Shown here: piece by piece, positions 61,081 through 64,000 of the stretch
How positions within the stretch are numbered: the first letter of the stretch is position 1
How the letters are laid out: every line of letters starts with the position of its first letter
Origin: Candidatus Bathyarchaeum sp.
GTDB lineage: Archaea > Thermoproteota > Bathyarchaeia > Bathyarchaeales > Bathyarchaeaceae
Reading direction: 5' to 3'
DNA: 64,000 bases
Assembly (NCBI GenBank): GCA_026014495.1
Contig: JAOZIF010000150.1
Coordinates: forward strand, 1 to 64,000
Notes under the pieces: generated by a model
The model's input: only the letters and a program-made list of their open reading frames with translations
The model's database searches: none
What the model was told of the DNA's origin: nothing
Program-made: the position numbers and the translations under genes

Positions 61081-61704
61081 TTGCTCCTATATTTACTGAA
61101 TCTTTTAGTATCACAACTAGATATTAGGGTTAAGTCTAGCTCAAAGCGAGGTGACAAGAAGCTGAAGCGAATCATACTTTTGACTGGACCTCCAGGAATT
61201 GGAAAAACAAGCGTATTTCGTCGAACAGTAAAGCAACTCAAAGAAAAAGGGTACAACGTAGGCGGCATGGTCTGCCGCGAAGTCCGCGAATGCGGCGCAA
61301 GAGTAGGCTTCGAAATCATGGATTTATCCACTGGACAAAGAGGATGGCTAGCACACTTAAACCAGCCTACAGGTCCAAAAATAGGCAAGTATACTGTTAA
61401 TTTAACTGACCTTGACATGTTAGGCGTGAGTTCTATTCTTGATGCAATTCAACACTCGGACATATTAGCCGTGGACGAGATTGGTCCAATGGAGCTTTTG
61501 TCAGCCTCCTTCAGTAACGCTTTACTTAAAGCTGTAGAAAGCAGCAAACCCGTGGTGGGAACCATTCATTACAATCTAAGCACTTCTTTGGTTGACCGTA
61601 TCAAAGCAAGGGATGACACAGAAATTCTTGAGGTAACGTATGATAACCGTGAAGAGCTTCAAACCCTTGTATCTGACAAGATACATGAATGTTTGATTTG
61701 TTGA
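61081..61704 (+). CDS. THEP1-type NTPase
   Basis: 'ILLTGPPGIGKTSVFRRTVKQLKEKGYNVGGMVCREVRECGARVGFEI', 'DILAVDEIGPMELLSASF'. Confidence 0.93.
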   Translation: MLLYLLNLLVSQLDIRVKSSSKRGDKKLKRIILLTGPPGIGKTSVFRRTVKQLKEKGYNVGGMVCREVRECGARVGFEIMDLSTGQRGWLAHLNQPTGPKIGKYTVNLTDLDMLGVSSILDAIQHSDILAVDEIGPMELLSASFSNALLKAVESSKPVVGTIHYNLSTSLVDRIKARDDTEILEVTYDNREELQTLVSDKIHECLIC

Positions 61705-61728
61705 CTTAAAATTTCAGATGTTGGGAGA

Positions 61729-62323
61729 ATGAATTTGTTGGAAAAATATTCTGTGTACACTAATATAAAAACAGAAGAACAATCAGAAAATTCCTTCAAA
61801 AACCAGTTCCACAAGATGTAATATTAAAATGTGTGGATGCTACACGACTTTCGTCTTGTGGAGGTAACCTTCAACCATTAAAGTATGTAATTGTTAATGA
61901 CAAACAGTTGCTGGTCAAAGTTTTTGACACTTTGAGTTGGGCTGTTTATTTGCCTAATTATTACCCCATAAACGACGAGATGCCCCAAGCTTACATTATT
62001 TTGTTACTGTACAAACATGGCAGAACACCCATTCATGACGCAAGCATAGCTTCAATGAGCATTTCTATGGTTGCATATGATGAGGGCGTGGGCTCGTGTA
62101 TTCTTGCCTCAGTTGACCGAGAGAAACTAAGAGCAGTGTTTAATGTACCTGAACGCTTTGATGTTGTGTTGGTGGTTGCTCTTGGTATCCAGCAGAAAAA
62201 CCACTGGTGGAACTTGTTTCGGATGAAGCCATAAACTACTGGCTTGACAAAAACGGGGTGTTGCATGTGCCCAAGAGGGATATCAAAGAAATAGTTCGAT
62301 GGAATACTTGCCAAAACCTGTAA
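61729..62323 (+). pseudogene. Nitroreductase-family gene interrupted by two apparent frameshifts
   Basis: Three frames splice to MNLLEKYS...|RRTIRKFLQKPVPQDVILKCVDATRLSSCGGNLQPLKYVIV...VVLVVALG|YPAEKPLVELVSDEAINYWLDKNGVLHVPKRDIKEIVRWNTCQNL. Confidence 0.82.
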
Positions 62324-62410
62324 TCCTGTGTGCTTTCTTGTATGAGTAAGTCTGATTTATGGAAAAAATCGCCAAAGGCTTCATAAATATGCCTTCACAT
62401 ATTATTTTAC

Positions 62411-63169
62411 TTGGGAGATAATATGCCGATTCAAGGTAAACTGTATCTATGGGGCGACAGAGCAAAAGGTGTTCCAGAGGAGACTGGCGTCTACGCTTTT
62501 TATGACAAAGACCGATCTATGATATACCTTGGCGGAAGTTCAAACCTTAGAGAAGCTTTCACTCGATATATTGAAACAAACTTTTCTGACGACCCGCGCA
62601 AACAAGAAACCGTATATTATCGAAGAATGAGTGCCTCCAACTGGGAAGAAACAGTTAAGTGTCTTCTAAACGAATATAAAAAGGATTGTGGGGACATACC
62701 TAAATTGAATATTCCTTTAAAACAGGGCGAAAAGGTCACTCCAGAGTGGGGATTCTACTTTTATGAATCATTCAACAAACCAGTCTTTGAGGCTGCATTC
62801 AATCTGGACGAGCTTAAAAAGAAGATGGCAAAAGTTCCGGTTGCTTCTCTAGAATTTCACCAAACTAGAGGCGACTTTGCAAGATGGATTCGAGAAGTGT
62901 TCAAAGAGACTCAGTTAGCTGACAGAATAACAAACATACGTAGCAGTGGCGAAACTCTCAGACTTGAACTGCTAAACGCTTTAGGCAATCCTGAAGTAGC
63001 TGAGTGCCCTGAATGTGAAACCCTGTCAAAGCCAACTAAGACTTGGCAGATGGCTGGAAGACCTAGTAAGTCTGGTGAGCGGCTCCAACTTACAATAGCA
63101 TTGTACAAGTGCCAAAGCTGTGACAAAACTTTCAGAAAAGTAATCAAGAAAGAGAAAATCAGCGCTTAG
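62411..63169 (+). CDS. GIY-YIG-like / central domain / zinc-ribbon multidomain protein
   Basis: 'GVYAFYDKDRSMIYLGGSSNLREAFTRYI' N-terminus; 'CPECETLSKPTKTWQMAGRPSKSGERLQLTIALYKCQSCDKTFR' C-terminal ribbon. Confidence 0.75.
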   Translation: MGDNMPIQGKLYLWGDRAKGVPEETGVYAFYDKDRSMIYLGGSSNLREAFTRYIETNFSDDPRKQETVYYRRMSASNWEETVKCLLNEYKKDCGDIPKLNIPLKQGEKVTPEWGFYFYESFNKPVFEAAFNLDELKKKMAKVPVASLEFHQTRGDFARWIREVFKETQLADRITNIRSSGETLRLELLNALGNPEVAECPECETLSKPTKTWQMAGRPSKSGERLQLTIALYKCQSCDKTFRKVIKKEKISA

Positions 63170-63516
63170 TTTGTTCTATAATCAATGCTATGTGTTTGTT
63201 GTTCAGCGGTTCTGTTTGTTTCTGTAGAGTTTTTTCTCTTAACGCTAACATAACCTTTCTACTGTTAGAACTTTAGGCTATTTGTGTCAATTATGTGACC
63301 TGGAACACAGTCATGTTGTTGTGGGTGCCTTTTTATTATTCAAAAATCTATTTTGGTGCCTCTTTGTTTTTCATTCTATTCCTTTTTATTTGTGACGCAT
63401 TTTAATTCTGAATCAGAATAAATATAGTTAACATTGATTCATACTATCCCTTCATATGACTTAAAACCAATTACTGTTGATTTTCTATGTAGCAAATGGA
63501 TTGGGGCGACAACTAG

Positions 63517-63729
63517 GTGTTATTACATTTTAATCAGAATCTAACAGCTTTTAAGCATCTGCGAAATGAATCTCACAGCAACTGTGTAACCACCCTTCTG
63601 CATAAAGACATGGTTTTGGTTTTCCCAATTAGTGAAACCAGTTGCCACCTCAAAAGTTGCCCCCTCGGAATTGCCACAGACTTTGCTGATATGCTGAACA
63701 TAAAAAGACAGGAAGTTGAGTGCTCATGA
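63517..63729 (+). CDS. Hypothetical protein, GTG start
   Basis: 70-aa ORF overlapping the next gene by ATGA. Confidence 0.45.
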   Translation: MLLHFNQNLTAFKHLRNESHSNCVTTLLHKDMVLVFPISETSCHLKSCPLGIATDFADMLNIKRQEVECS

Positions 63730-64000
63730 TTTTGTATGTGCTGCTGTTTGGTTTATGGGCTGCTTTAGTGGCTTATGTTTTTTGGTTCATTTTTAAGGCA
63801 AAAACTGTTCAACCTCTAACTTTAGACGACCTTGCTTTAACTTGGAAGGTACATAAACAGCAGACCGGATGTAAATCATCTCGTATTCATGGACTAATAA
63901 AAGAAAATGATGAAATTATTGGATTCAAGTGTGATTGCGGCTACGAGTTCATTCAAAAACGCCTGATCAGTCAAAGACCTGTTGAGAGAACAGCAAAAAT
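63726..64000 (+). CDS. Membrane-anchored protein, 3'-truncated by window edge
   Basis: MILYVLLFGLWAALVAYVFWFIFKAKTVQPLTLDDLALTWKVHKQQTGCKSSRIHGLIKENDEIIGFKCDCGYEFIQKRLISQRPVERTAK..., open to the window end. Confidence 0.65.
   Translation, partial: MILYVLLFGLWAALVAYVFWFIFKAKTVQPLTLDDLALTWKVHKQQTGCKSSRIHGLIKENDEIIGFKCDCGYEFIQKRLISQRPVERTAK

Noticed and set aside
1-64000. CRISPR array, rRNA operon, transposase or prophage
   Set aside because: No regularly spaced repeats, rRNA-like sequence, or transposase/integrase motifs were recognised; the only direct repeats found are the four-copy dispersed element and the 40.1-kb palindromes.

Overview
Archaeal chromosomal window, likely Bathyarchaeia-like/TACK from gene content and protein style (taxonomy is inference). 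It is mostly housekeeping: 5'-truncated IleRS, a branched-chain amino-acid block (ilvD, leuA-type, ilvB, ilvN, with ilvC opposite), the psmA-SBDS-rrp4-rrp41-rrp42-L37Ae-Brix-pcc1-prefoldin-beta exosome superoperon followed by an ECF energy-coupling module, lysC/hom, apgM, a NosD-type surface-protein operon, a Trx/NAD-kinase/CooC-like operon, copA-YHS, tRNA-Cys(GCA), radA, class I fumarase, trm1 and several secreted proteins. No CRISPR array, rRNA or clear transposon was seen. The most interesting signals lie below the ORF track: (i) a ~50-bp intergenic element present four times (about 19.5, 32.7, 40.3 and 50.8 kb) with an invariant TCAACAATGAAC core and a small hairpin; (ii) a C/D-box guide sRNA on the minus strand at 30029-30090 with C, D', C', D boxes and a terminal stem; (iii) a 31-aa extremely basic mini-ORF nearby; (iv) reading-frame breaks in three conserved genes (CDP-alcohol phosphatidyltransferase, LeuA-type enzyme with a canonical CCCAAAA slippery heptamer, and a twice-broken nitroreductase); (v) an NAD kinase-GDPD fusion; (vi) a eukaryote/Ilv5-like IlvC; (vii) paired GTCAAG-N4-CTTGAC operator-like palindromes. 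All family calls come from recognising motifs by eye; no database search was run.
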